Assembly (NCBI GenBank): GCA_023461035.1
Contig: JAEWOD010000037.1
Span: forward strand, 13,541 to 77,540
Length of the DNA: 64,000 nucleotides
Reading direction: 5' to 3'
Origin: Bacteroidota bacterium
GTDB lineage: Bacteria; Bacteroidota; Bacteroidia; Flavobacteriales; Weeksellaceae
The position numbers and the translations under genes were made by a program. Every line of letters begins with the position of its first letter. The first letter of the stretch is position 1. Of the stretch, positions 43,396 through 52,494 are shown one piece after another. Below the pieces are notes generated by a model. That model searched no databases. It saw only the letters and a list, made by a program, of their open reading frames with translations, and was not told the origin of the DNA.

Positions 43396-43985
43396 GGGTT
43401 GATAATTAAGGATGTTTGAAAGAATGTTTTTTCACCTACTTTATAAGTGAAATCGTCACCATAATCAGGTGCATAGGGAATTACCATCGGTTTGCGCATG
43501 ACGGAAATCGAAACGCTATCCGCTTTGATTTCGGGATTTTCCAGCAAATAAAGTTGTGGGAAATTTTTAAGGTTCTCCACGATCGGAATCAATTCCTGAT
43601 TGGTTAAAACTTGTTTCTCAAAATCGTTTACTTTCTGTTTGTACAATTCGTTGTACAAAGATTTCTGGTAATTATAATCCAACTTTTTAATCAATCCTCC
43701 AAAAAGTCGCTCTTTTACAAAAGCTGATTTTTTAAAGATGACCGATTTTTCGTTTTCCTTTTCTATAAAATCCGAAATGTAGAATTTTCCCTTCAGTTCT
43801 CCTTCTGCATAAAATTCGTAGTAAACATCATAATTGGTATTGGTAACCGGTGCAAACATCCGGTAACCCGTCGGGATTGTTTCCCGAAATTGAGTCTTTA
43901 ACTGATTTCCAGCAAAAAAGGTTACTCCGTACACTCCTGCCCAATAAAGCAGAAAAAGTGTAAAAAGTAACCTTTTCGGTTTCAT
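43392..43985 (-). CDS. HTTM partner protein of unknown function
   Basis: This 197-residue protein has one N-terminal membrane helix (about residues 6-26) and an extracytoplasmic part with TIPTGYRMFAPVTNTNYDVYYEFYA, conserved in proteins accompanying HTTM genes in Flavobacteriia as far as I recall. No catalytic motif is seen. The ATGA overlap with the HTTM gene implies coupled expression. It starts 12 bases from the end of clpP, so clpP, this gene and HTTM may be one transcript. Confidence 0.65.
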   Translation of the reverse strand: MKPKRLLFTLFLLYWAGVYGVTFFAGNQLKTQFRETIPTGYRMFAPVTNTNYDVYYEFYAEGELKGKFYISDFIEKENEKSVIFKKSAFVKERLFGGLIKKLDYNYQKSLYNELYKQKVNDFEKQVLTNQELIPIVENLKNFPQLYLLENPEIKADSVSISVMRKPMVIPYAPDYGDDFTYKVGEKTFFQTSLIINP

Positions 43986-43996
43986 TTTAAAAATGA

Positions 43997-44659
43997 TTAT
44001 TTTCTCGGTAACAAAACTTCGTCCACCATTCCATAGTCTTTTGCTTCTGCAGAAGTCATCCAGTAATCGCGCTCTCCGTCCTTCTGAATTCTTTCAAATG
44101 GTTGTCCGGAATGATGTGCAATGATACTGTACAATTCATCCTTCAACATCAAAATCTGTTTCAATGTGATTTCCATATCAGTCGCTTGTCCCTGCGCTCC
44201 ACCCAACGGCTGATGAATCATCACCCTTGAATGTTTCAAAGCCGAACGTTTTCCCTTTGCTCCGGCACAAAGAAGAACGGCTCCCATAGAAGCTGCCATC
44301 CCGGTACAGATCGTCGCTACATCCGGTTTTACGATTTGCATCGTATCATAAATCCCCAAACCTGCATGAACACCTCCTCCCGGAGAATTGATGTAAATCT
44401 GAATATCTTTAGATGCATCTACACTTTCCAAAAACAATAACTGCGCCTGTATGATATTGGCAATTTCATCATTAATCGGTGTTCCCAGAAAGATGATTCT
44501 GTCCATCATCAATCGGGAAAAAACATCCATCTGAGCAACATTCAGTTTGCGTTCCTCCACTATATATGGCGTCATGCTTTCTACATAGCTGTCCACATGA
44601 AGGCTGCTGATATTCTGATGTCCCGTTGCGTATTTTTTAAATTCTTTTCCTAAATCCAT
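43997..44659 (-). CDS. clpP: ClpP, proteolytic subunit of ClpXP
   Basis: ClpP is the serine protease chamber of ClpXP. The 220-residue protein has the catalytic triad Ser124 (GMAASMGA), His149 (SRVMIHQP) and Asp198 (ERDYW), plus the substrate-binding SPGGGVHAGLGIYD. Length is somewhat above E. coli ClpP because of an N-terminal extension of about 18 residues. It follows tig on the same strand by 80 bases and has its own promoter-like element. Confidence 0.97.
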   Translation of the reverse strand: MDLGKEFKKYATGHQNISSLHVDSYVESMTPYIVEERKLNVAQMDVFSRLMMDRIIFLGTPINDEIANIIQAQLLFLESVDASKDIQIYINSPGGGVHAGLGIYDTMQIVKPDVATICTGMAASMGAVLLCAGAKGKRSALKHSRVMIHQPLGGAQGQATDMEITLKQILMLKDELYSIIAHHSGQPFERIQKDGERDYWMTSAEAKDYGMVDEVLLPRK

Positions 44660-44692
44660 AATTCGTATTTGTTACAATGATAGTAAACATTT

Positions 44693-44700
44693 CAAAAATA
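44693..44700 (-). promoter_or_regulatory. candidate -7 element of clpP
   Basis: TATTTTTG on the minus strand is an exact TAnnTTTG match, 33 bases before the ATG at 44659. No -33 TTG is visible at good spacing. Confidence 0.4.
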
Positions 44701-44739
44701 ATACAAATCTTATTTTACTGACGAATTGTCCAGTTTTAA

Positions 44740-46125
44740 TTAATGTGCATGATCATGGTCGTGATCATGGTCGTGATCATGATGATGGTGTTTATTTTTT
44801 TCCTCCATCAACTTTACAAACTCATCAAATGTAACCTTTTTCTCTTTCAATTTGGCATTGTCCTTAAATGTCTGCATCATTTTGTCAGCAAACACCTGAT
44901 CGGCCATGCGCTGGAATTCCTGTTGGTTTTGCAATGAACCCTGAACGATTCTCTCCAAATCCTCTTCCGGCATATTGGTCTGGCCGTACATCGCCAATTG
45001 TTCTTTGATGATATTGCGCATTGCGGCTTCCACATCTGCAAATTCCACTTTCAGATCGTAAGCTTCTGCTACTTTGGATTCGATCAACTGATAACGCAAA
45101 CCACTTTCTTCTTTTTTCAATTGTTCGGCAGCGTGCTCAACAGAATCAATTTTATCATTGGAGAAAACCAACCAACGAGACAAAAAGTCAGTCGGAAGAT
45201 CAAATTTTGTTTCTTTGATTAATTCTTCCACCACCTCATTCATCATTTGTTTGTCGGTTTCACGTGTGTACATTTTTTCCGCTTCGTCTTTTATTTTTTG
45301 ACGAAATTCTTTTTCAGAACTCACTGCACCTTCACCATATACTTTATCAAATAAAGATTGATCCACAGCCGATGGTTCCATAGCCGTAATTTCCAAAATT
45401 TCAAATTGCAATTGCCCGTCAAACTCGGCTGCTTTTTCTGCTGTCCAATTAAGGATTTGTTCCAAATTAACAGCGTCTTCAGAGATTTCTTTTGATTTTA
45501 CAACTACAATATCTCCTACTTTTTTACCGATGAATTTTTTAGGCTTCGCCAATTCATCCACAAACAAATAGGATTCTTTTTCGCTTCCTTCCACTGCATT
45601 TTTATCAGCATCCAGTTCTTTCATCAACACTTTAACGTTGGCTCCATCTTCTACTTTTTCCAAAGTTTTCATGGTTCCGAAACGCTTTGCAAAATTGTCG
45701 ATGTATTTTTGGATTTCTTCATCACTCACTTCGATTTTATAAGTGTCAGCTTTAATTTTACTCAAATCCACTTTAAAGTCGGGTGCCAGTCCCAATTCGA
45801 ATTCGAAGTTCAACGTATCGGCATCCCAATCCATATCATCTTGTGCTTTTGGAAGCGGATTTCCCAAAAGTGAAATTTTTTCTTTTTGGATAAAATCGTT
45901 GATTCCTGTTTGAAGAAGTTGGTTTACTTCGTCAAAAATGATGCTTTTCTCAAATTGCTTTTTAACAAAGCTCATCGGCACCTGGCCTTTTCTGAATCCC
46001 TTTATGGAAGCATTTTTTCTATAATTATTCAAGGCTTTTTCAACCTTTTCCTGATAATCGTTTTTTTCAATCGAAACGGTAAGTACAGCATTTAAATCGT
46101 CGATACTGTTTTGGGTAATGTTCAT
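44740..46125 (-). CDS. tig: trigger factor with His/Asp-rich tail
   Basis: Trigger factor is the ribosome-bound chaperone for nascent chains. The 461-residue protein has the ribosome-binding signature GFRKGQVPMSFVKKQFEKSI near residues 40-59, a degenerate FKBP-like region around 150-235, and a helical C-terminal domain. The last 18 residues or so are NKHHHHDHDHDHDHDHAH, a metal-binding-type tail that is not part of the canonical fold. It heads the tig-clpP group; the promoter-like TACCTTTG lies close to the ATG. Confidence 0.93.
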   Translation of the reverse strand: MNITQNSIDDLNAVLTVSIEKNDYQEKVEKALNNYRKNASIKGFRKGQVPMSFVKKQFEKSIIFDEVNQLLQTGINDFIQKEKISLLGNPLPKAQDDMDWDADTLNFEFELGLAPDFKVDLSKIKADTYKIEVSDEEIQKYIDNFAKRFGTMKTLEKVEDGANVKVLMKELDADKNAVEGSEKESYLFVDELAKPKKFIGKKVGDIVVVKSKEISEDAVNLEQILNWTAEKAAEFDGQLQFEILEITAMEPSAVDQSLFDKVYGEGAVSSEKEFRQKIKDEAEKMYTRETDKQMMNEVVEELIKETKFDLPTDFLSRWLVFSNDKIDSVEHAAEQLKKEESGLRYQLIESKVAEAYDLKVEFADVEAAMRNIIKEQLAMYGQTNMPEEDLERIVQGSLQNQQEFQRMADQVFADKMMQTFKDNAKLKEKKVTFDEFVKLMEEKNKHHHHDHDHDHDHDHAH

Positions 46126-46147
46126 CTGTCTAAAAAATTTTGGTCTG

Positions 46148-46155
46148 CAAAGGTA
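46148..46155 (-). promoter_or_regulatory. candidate -7 element of tig
   Basis: TACCTTTG on the minus strand is an exact TAnnTTTG match, 22 bases before the ATG at 46125, giving a leader of about 16 bases. Confidence 0.6.
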
Positions 46156-46296
46156 AGGATTTAAATAGAATTTCAGATTCTGGATTTCAGATTTTAGAAT
46201 TGAGTTTGATAAGGTTATATTTAAGAATCAAATTGCTTAATTTATTCGTTATGAAAAACAATTTTAAAATTCTAAACTTCCTATTTTAGCAAACTA

Positions 46297-46341
46297 AACC
46301 TCCAAGGTTATTACTTGGCATTTTAAATAACCTTGGAGGTT
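46297..46341. repeat. long perfect palindrome (AACCTCCAAGGTTATT)
   Basis: Perfect 16-base arms (46297-46312 and 46326-46341) enclose a 13-base loop, directly before the 46360 gene and after the tig promoter region. No T run follows on the minus side, so it is not a simple intrinsic terminator. Similar long palindromes occur at 52459-52491. It may be a dispersed repeat. Confidence 0.7.
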
Positions 46342-46359
46342 AATATAAATTGAATTCAA

Positions 46360-46830
46360 ATGAAGACCGGAAAATTAATTCTAAAAATATTTGCTGTCCT
46401 CATTCTCTGCATTTCGCTTTTTTATGCTTTTATTTTTTGCACTAAGAATGAAGAAAGTGGCGTTAAATTCGGCAATATTATTACGGATTATCAAAATTTC
46501 TATTCAAATCTAATTTTTAGAAATAATATAAAAAAAGTGCTAAATCATAATGAAGATGGATTGATTTATCTGGTTGAAATTCCAACCGGAGGAGCTCATG
46601 GATATGAAATGGGATATATTATCACTCAGATTATTTATAAAGTTGGTGAACAAAATTTCAAATCAATGCTTTTGAATTTAAGTTATGAACAGCAACTAAA
46701 TGCCTTGAGTTATATTGATGTAGGTTTGGAATATGGTGACAATGACTATGATGGTGAGATGGATAATACAAAATTTGAGGATGAATTTCCTATTTTATAT
46801 GAATACTACAATTCTATGCGCGATAAATAA
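46360..46830 (+). CDS. small exported protein of unknown function
   Basis: This 156-residue protein is not recognised. It has an N-terminal hydrophobic segment (about residues 8-28, IFAVLILCISLFYAFIFC) that may be a signal anchor or lipoprotein signal (Cys27 without a strong lipobox). The rest is acidic and soluble. It stands alone and is AT-rich compared with the neighbouring housekeeping genes. The region 46831-46967 after it is low-complexity CTCAACTCC-like sequence without a gene. Confidence 0.6.
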   Translation: MKTGKLILKIFAVLILCISLFYAFIFCTKNEESGVKFGNIITDYQNFYSNLIFRNNIKKVLNHNEDGLIYLVEIPTGGAHGYEMGYIITQIIYKVGEQNFKSMLLNLSYEQQLNALSYIDVGLEYGDNDYDGEMDNTKFEDEFPILYEYYNSMRDK

Positions 46831-46967
46831 ACCGAAAAGTTCACCACATTCATTTGAATAATAATTCCGAATTTACAGAGATTATGTTTCTATAAAACTT
46901 GAACCTTTTTTATTCCGAGTATTTCATTTAATTTCTCCAACTCATAACTCTCAACTCCCCAACTCCC

Positions 46968-47930
46968 TCAAAGCACTTCTTTCAAAATCTTCACCACCAC
47001 ATCCGGTTTGCTCATCGTGTAGAAATGCAAAAGCGGAATTCCATTCTGAATTAATTCTTTGGATTGCTTGATCGTCCATTCGATCCCGATTTCCCGCACT
47101 TCTTTGTTGTCTTTGGCCTTGACTAATTCATCTGCCAGATCATCGGGCAAATCCACATGAAAGGTTTTGGGCAATGCCGTGATTTGCGCTTGTGTTGTAA
47201 TCGGTTTCAACCCTGGAATAATAGGGACTTCGATTCCCATTTTGCGACATTTGGATTCGAAATCAAAGAACTTTTCATTGTCAAAAAACATTTGAGTAAC
47301 GATATATTCCGCTCCCAAATCCACTTTCTTTTTTAGGTAATTCAAATCGATATTCAGATTAGGAGCTTCAAAATGTTTTTCCGGATAACCTGCCACTCCG
47401 ATGCAGAAATCGGTTTTCGAACTGTTCAGCAAATCATCGTCTAAGTATTTCCCCTGATTCAAATTTACAATTTGTTCCAGTAATTCAGAAGCATACCGAT
47501 GACCATTTGGCTCCGCCATAAAAGTCGTTTCGGTTTTAACCGGATCGCCACGCAAAACCAATAAATTATCAATTCCCAAAAAGTTCAATTCGATCAAAGC
47601 ATTTTCGGTATCTTCTTTGTCAAATCCGCCGCAAATGATATGCGGAATCGCATCTATTTTATAATGATTTTGAATCGCCGCACAAATCGCTACCGTTCCG
47701 GGACGTTTCCGAACGCTTTTGCGCTCCAGAAGTCCGTTTGGGTGTTTTTTATAAACAAATTCTTCTCGGTGATAGGTCACGTCAATAAACGCCGGATTAA
47801 ATTCTGTCAAAGGATCAAGCGTATCAAAAATATGCTGAATATTCTGGCCTTTTACGGGTGGTAAAATCTCAACCGAAAAAGCCGGTTTGTTCTTTACTTT
47901 TGCGTTTTCTATGTGTTGGGTTACTTTCAT
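46968..47930 (-). CDS. metF: methylenetetrahydrofolate reductase
   Basis: MetF reduces methylene-THF to methyl-THF for methionine synthesis. The 320-residue FAD/TIM-barrel protein has FSVEILPPVKG and FIDVTYHREEFV near the N-terminus, the folate/FAD-binding LGIDNLLVLRGDPVK, ICIGVAGYPEKH-type region (FCIGVAGYPEKH) and AEYIVTQMFFDNEKFFDFE. It precedes an aminotransferase and the two metH genes in the same strand order, but spacers of 110 and 435 bases mean it may have its own promoter. Confidence 0.94.
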   Translation of the reverse strand: MKVTQHIENAKVKNKPAFSVEILPPVKGQNIQHIFDTLDPLTEFNPAFIDVTYHREEFVYKKHPNGLLERKSVRKRPGTVAICAAIQNHYKIDAIPHIICGGFDKEDTENALIELNFLGIDNLLVLRGDPVKTETTFMAEPNGHRYASELLEQIVNLNQGKYLDDDLLNSSKTDFCIGVAGYPEKHFEAPNLNIDLNYLKKKVDLGAEYIVTQMFFDNEKFFDFESKCRKMGIEVPIIPGLKPITTQAQITALPKTFHVDLPDDLADELVKAKDNKEVREIGIEWTIKQSKELIQNGIPLLHFYTMSKPDVVVKILKEVL

Positions 47931-48040
47931 ATTTTTTCGCTTTGCGAAGTTCTTCTTTAATTTTTCTCTGTGAACTTTGTGGTTTCATTGGATACTTCAT
48001 GGTTAAACTTCATAACTACGAGATGTATAATTCCAATCAT

Positions 48041-49300
48041 TTAAAATAATTTATTCAATGCGTTTTTCAAATTAGATAATATATCGGGAATATCTGATTG
48101 CGAAGTCGTTCCAACCGAAAGGCGATACCAGGTGGAATCACTCGGCGTACCAAAAGCATAAAAAGGCACCAATGCCACACCGGCTTCTTTCAACAGATAA
48201 TTTGTGATGTCCGGCACCGAATTCAACACAATTCCGCCTTGGGTTTGTTTGCCAATCAAATCAAATTTCACGGTCAGATAAAGTGCCGCTTCCGGCTCGA
48301 TCACATCCACCGGAAAACCTTCCGATTTCAGTTCGGAAAATCCTTTATAAAATTCATCCAAACGATAAGACAATTCCGATTTGATTTGGGTCAAATAATT
48401 TTTTGCTTCCGTAGAGTTTTCCAGATAATGCGCTGTTGCCACTTGTTCCGGCTTGGGTGCCCAAGCACCGATATGTCCAAGAATATCTTTCATTTTATTA
48501 ATAATGTCAGCCGGCCCAAACGCCCACCCGACACGCACACCCGTTGCGGCAAATGCCTTGGAAATTCCGTCAATGAAAATCGTATAATCGCGCATTTCCT
48601 GATTCAGTGAAACCGGATTATAATGCCGGGTTTCTCCATAAGTTAACTGCCAATAAATCTGATCATAAAGCAAATAAAGAGGCTTTAGACTCAATTCATT
48701 TCTTCGCTTATTTTCAGCCACAATTAATGCACATATTTTCTCTAAATCATCCTTTTCAAATGTAGTTCCGGTCGGATTCAAAGGAGAACAAACCGCAATC
48801 AGATTTACTTCTTGAATATAGGGTTCAATTTCGGCAGCAGTAGGCATGAATTTGTTTTCCGGCTTCGTTTCGAGAACGATTTCTTTATTTCTTGCCAAAT
48901 AGGTATACGCATCATTATTCCAGGACGGAGTCGGATACAAAACCGTATCATCCAAATCCAAAATTGTCTGATATACCGCATAAATCAAAGGCCGTGCACC
49001 TCCCGAAATCAGAATTTCATTTTCAGAATAATCCAATTCCAAATGTTTTTTCAAATATCCCGAAACGGATTGGCGGAGAATAGCTTCCCCATTTCCCATC
49101 GGATAATTGGTCAAATCATTTTCGTATGCTTTTACGATAAGCGATTTTAATTCCTGAGGAATGGGAAAAATTTTCGAATCAAAATCACCAATTGTCAGGT
49201 TGTATATTTTTTCACCTTTTGCCTGAAGCGATTTAACTTCACCGGCAATTTTGATGATTTCCGAGCCTTTCAGATTTTCAGAGAGTTGTGATGTTTTCAT
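48041..49300 (-). CDS. PLP-dependent class I/II aminotransferase
   Basis: This 419-residue fold-type I aminotransferase has the PLP-binding lysine in DGISKAFAATGVRVGWAFGP, NPTGTTFEKDDLEKICALI, and an Arg-containing C-terminal STWYRLSVGT. It resembles aspartate/aromatic-type aminotransferases of Flavobacteriales. The position between metF and metH suggests an amino-acid role but not necessarily methionine; no specific substrate or symbol is given. Confidence 0.88.
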   Translation of the reverse strand: MKTSQLSENLKGSEIIKIAGEVKSLQAKGEKIYNLTIGDFDSKIFPIPQELKSLIVKAYENDLTNYPMGNGEAILRQSVSGYLKKHLELDYSENEILISGGARPLIYAVYQTILDLDDTVLYPTPSWNNDAYTYLARNKEIVLETKPENKFMPTAAEIEPYIQEVNLIAVCSPLNPTGTTFEKDDLEKICALIVAENKRRNELSLKPLYLLYDQIYWQLTYGETRHYNPVSLNQEMRDYTIFIDGISKAFAATGVRVGWAFGPADIINKMKDILGHIGAWAPKPEQVATAHYLENSTEAKNYLTQIKSELSYRLDEFYKGFSELKSEGFPVDVIEPEAALYLTVKFDLIGKQTQGGIVLNSVPDITNYLLKEAGVALVPFYAFGTPSDSTWYRLSVGTTSQSDIPDILSNLKNALNKLF

Positions 49301-49486
49301 ACTTTAAATGTTGGATGATGGATGATGGAAGCTGTATCTATTTCACTTTCCACCATAACATCTATTTATATATTTTAAATCGTGGTGCATTATCAATCAA
49401 AAGACAATTTTGTCACAATTTTTGTTTACTACACTCCGTTTCGATACAAAAATATGCGCCAAAACTGAAATCTTTTTATTTTCTTT

Positions 49487-49533
49487 CCCCGAATTTCATT
49501 CGGGGTTATAAATAGTTGACTCCTATGGAGTCA
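49487..49533. repeat. double-hairpin REP-like element
   Basis: Two small palindromes in tandem: CCCCGAAT-TTC-ATTCGGGG (49487-49505) and TGACTCC-TAT-GGAGTCA (49517-49533). This is the form I know as a common intergenic repeat in Chryseobacterium-like genomes. The 435-base spacer 49301-49735 otherwise holds low-complexity strings and a weak CTCCTTGGAG palindrome near 49705-49735; no gene is seen. Confidence 0.75.
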
Positions 49534-49735
49534 TGCTTTTTATATCCTATTTACTGTCAGTAAATTATTTGTTGTAACATAATGCACTACGGGTAATTTT
49601 ACTCTTTGTAAACTTTGTAGTTTATTTTTCCAACCACAACGAACACGAAGTTTTTTTACACGAAGAACACTATTTTTTATTTTAATTCAATATTTCAAAA
49701 TTCAACTCCCCTCCTTGGAGAGGTTGGGCTGGCTT

Positions 49736-52402
49736 TTAATATTCTGCTAAATTAGGCGACAGCCACTTCTCTGCCAATTCCAATTCGATATTTTTTCGCT
49801 TCGCAAAATCTTCCACCTGATCCATTTTAATTTTTCCTACTCCGAAATATTTCGCTTCCGGATTCCCGAAATAATATCCTGAAACCGAGGACACCGGCAA
49901 CATTGCCAGAGATTCCGTCAATTCGATTCCCGTTCTTTCTTTTACATTCAATAACTCCCAGATAGTCAGTTTTTCCAGATGGTCGGGACAAGCCGGATAA
50001 CCCGGTGCCGGCCGGATTCCTTTGTAATTTTCTTTAATCAATTCTTCGTTGGACAAAACCTCACCGGCACTATAACCCCAGAACTCAGTTCGGACTTTTT
50101 TATGCAAATATTCGGCATAGGCTTCTGCAAAACGGTCTGCCAGTGCTTTGACCATAATCGAATTATAATCATCATTCTTTTCTTCAAAGCTCCTCGCAAA
50201 ATCCGAAATTTCCTGTCCGGCCGTAACTGCAAAACAGCCGATGTAATCCTCGATGCCCGATTCTTTCGGGGCAATGAAATCGGACAATGAAAAATTCGGC
50301 AGGTTTTTGGATTTTTTGGATTGCTGGCGAAGCGAAATAAATTGATTCAAATAATTCCCTTCTGCATCCGAAACTTCAATCACATCATCCTCGACTGTAT
50401 TGGCTTTGAATAAACCATAAATTCCTTTCGGCTTTGCAATTCCCTCTTTTTCAATTCTTTCCAACATAACCAACGTATCCTGATACAACTTTTTTGCTTC
50501 CGTACCGATGATTTCATCTTCCAGCAAATCCGGAAATTTCCCATGCAGTTCCCAGGTTTTAAAATACGGCGTCCAGTCTATGAACTCTCGCAATTCGGAA
50601 ACGGAAGTTTCGTGCGTGAAAACCCCTAATTGCTTTGGTTTGAATGGTTTATTGACTTCGAAATTAACTTTGTATTTATTTTTTCTTGCTTCGCCAATGG
50701 TTAAATATTCTTTTTTTACGGTTCTCGAAAGAAATCCGTCACGGATTTTGTCGTATTCTTTATGGGTTTCGACCAAAAAACTATTTTGTCCTTCACTGAT
50801 CAATTTGGTTGCCACCGGAACTGAACGGGAAGCGTCCAGAATGTGGATTACAGATGGATATTCCGGCGCGATTTTTACTGCCGTATGCGCTTTAGAAGTC
50901 GTCGCACCTCCGATCAGCAACGGCAGATTCATATTACGTTTCTTCATTTCTCTGGCTACATGAACCATTTCGTCCAGTGAGGGCGTAATCAATCCGCTCA
51001 ATCCGATCATATCTACCTTTGCATTCACGGCTTCTTCCAGAATTTTATCAGCCGGAACCATCACTCCTAAATCAATGATTTCAAATCCGTTACAACTCAA
51101 AACCACCGAAACGATGTTCTTCCCTATGTCGTGAACATCTCCTTTTACAGTCGCCATCAGCACTTTTGAAGGTTCTTTGTCCGATTTGTTTCTGCGTTTT
51201 TCTTCTTCCAAATATGGCGTAAGATAAGCCACCGCCTTTTTCATTACCCGCGCGGATTTGACTACTTGCGGCAAAAACATTTTCCCCGCCCCAAACAAAT
51301 CACCTACTACATTCATTCCGTCCATGAGTGGTCCTTCGATGACTTTTAAAGGTGACTCGATTTTGGCTAATGCTTCGGCGGTATCTTCATCTATGAATTC
51401 GGTGATTCCTTTTACGAGCGAATGTTCAATTCGTTTTTCCAACAACCAATTCCGCCATTCGTCGTCCTTCTTTTTGGTTTTGGCTTCTCCTTTTACATTT
51501 TCCGCAAAGTCAATCAGACGTTCGGTCGCATCTTCTCTCCTATCCAGTACCACATCTTCCACCAATTCCAATAAATCCGGCGGAATATTGTCATAGACTT
51601 CCAGCATTTCGGGGTTAACGATCCCCATGTCCATTCCGTATTTGATACCATGATACAGAAAAACGGAATGAATGGCTTCGCGCACCAAATTGTTGCCCCG
51701 AAATGAAAACGAACAATTACTCACACCTCCGCTGACCATTGCTCCCGGCAAGTTTTCTTTGATCCATTTGGTAGCTTCAAAAAAGTCGAGCGCATTTCGG
51801 CGGTGTTCTTCCATTCCGGTCGCCAACGGAAAAATATTGACATCAAAAATGATGTCGTTTTTTGGAAAACCGATTTGGTTCACCAGAATATCATATGAAC
51901 GTTTACAGATTTCAATTCTTCGTTCCAAATTGTCCGCTTGCCCAATTTCATCAAATGCCATCACGATGGCGGCTGCTCCGTATCGGCGGATTTTTTTTGC
52001 GTGTTCGATAAATAATTCTTCGCCTTCTTTCAGACTGATGGAGTTGACAATCGCTTTTCCCTGTACATTTTTCAATCCGGCTTCCAGAATTTCCCATTTG
52101 GAAGAATCAATCATGATGGGAACTTTGGAAATATCGGGTTCAGCAGCAATCAAACGCAGGAATTTTACCATGGCTTCTTTGCCGTCGAGCATTCCTTCGT
52201 CCATGTTGATGTCGATGATCTGCGCACCGCCTTCCACCTGATCTCGGGCAATTTGTAAAGCAGCTTCGTAGTCCCCGGATTTGATCAAACTCAAAAAACG
52301 TTTGGAACCGGTAACATTAGTTCGTTCTCCGACGTTTATGAAGTTGGAATTATCCCGTATATAGAGCGGTTCAAGCCCGCTTAAAGTTAGTTTTAAATTC
52401 AT
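49736..52402 (-). CDS. metH: cobalamin-dependent methionine synthase, pterin/B12/activation part
   Basis: This 888-residue protein holds the last three quarters of MetH: pterin-binding TIM barrel (residues about 15-310), cap and B12-binding Rossmann domain with DVHDIG at 422-427 (His424 as lower axial ligand), and the C-terminal SAM-binding activation domain ending in LPVSSVSGYYFGNPEAKYF. It transfers the methyl group from methyl-THF to homocysteine via cobalamin but lacks its own homocysteine domain, which is encoded by the separate gene at 52495-53493. The split of metH into two genes is normal for Flavobacteriia. Between the two genes lies a long palindrome. Confidence 0.95.
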   Translation of the reverse strand: MNLKLTLSGLEPLYIRDNSNFINVGERTNVTGSKRFLSLIKSGDYEAALQIARDQVEGGAQIIDINMDEGMLDGKEAMVKFLRLIAAEPDISKVPIMIDSSKWEILEAGLKNVQGKAIVNSISLKEGEELFIEHAKKIRRYGAAAIVMAFDEIGQADNLERRIEICKRSYDILVNQIGFPKNDIIFDVNIFPLATGMEEHRRNALDFFEATKWIKENLPGAMVSGGVSNCSFSFRGNNLVREAIHSVFLYHGIKYGMDMGIVNPEMLEVYDNIPPDLLELVEDVVLDRREDATERLIDFAENVKGEAKTKKKDDEWRNWLLEKRIEHSLVKGITEFIDEDTAEALAKIESPLKVIEGPLMDGMNVVGDLFGAGKMFLPQVVKSARVMKKAVAYLTPYLEEEKRRNKSDKEPSKVLMATVKGDVHDIGKNIVSVVLSCNGFEIIDLGVMVPADKILEEAVNAKVDMIGLSGLITPSLDEMVHVAREMKKRNMNLPLLIGGATTSKAHTAVKIAPEYPSVIHILDASRSVPVATKLISEGQNSFLVETHKEYDKIRDGFLSRTVKKEYLTIGEARKNKYKVNFEVNKPFKPKQLGVFTHETSVSELREFIDWTPYFKTWELHGKFPDLLEDEIIGTEAKKLYQDTLVMLERIEKEGIAKPKGIYGLFKANTVEDDVIEVSDAEGNYLNQFISLRQQSKKSKNLPNFSLSDFIAPKESGIEDYIGCFAVTAGQEISDFARSFEEKNDDYNSIMVKALADRFAEAYAEYLHKKVRTEFWGYSAGEVLSNEELIKENYKGIRPAPGYPACPDHLEKLTIWELLNVKERTGIELTESLAMLPVSSVSGYYFGNPEAKYFGVGKIKMDQVEDFAKRKNIELELAEKWLSPNLAEY

Positions 52403-52458
52403 TTTTTCTTTTTGTACGATGTAAAATGTATAAAGTACAATGTATTTTAATTCTATTC

Positions 52459-52491
52459 AGACCTGACAGGTTTTAAAAACCTGTCAGGTCT
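52459..52491. repeat. long perfect palindrome between the metH genes
   Basis: Arms AGACCTGACAGGTTTT (52459-52474) and AAAACCTGTCAGGTCT (52476-52491) are fully complementary around a single unpaired base, so the actual hairpin loop would open a few A-T pairs. A T run follows only on the plus strand, so for the minus-strand metH transcript it is not a typical intrinsic terminator; it could act in attenuation, mRNA stability or be a dispersed repeat. Confidence 0.72.
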
Positions 52492-52494
52492 TTT

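Noticed and set aside
52459..52491. Intrinsic terminator between the two metH genes
   Set aside because: A T run follows the hairpin only on the plus strand, while both genes are on the minus strand.
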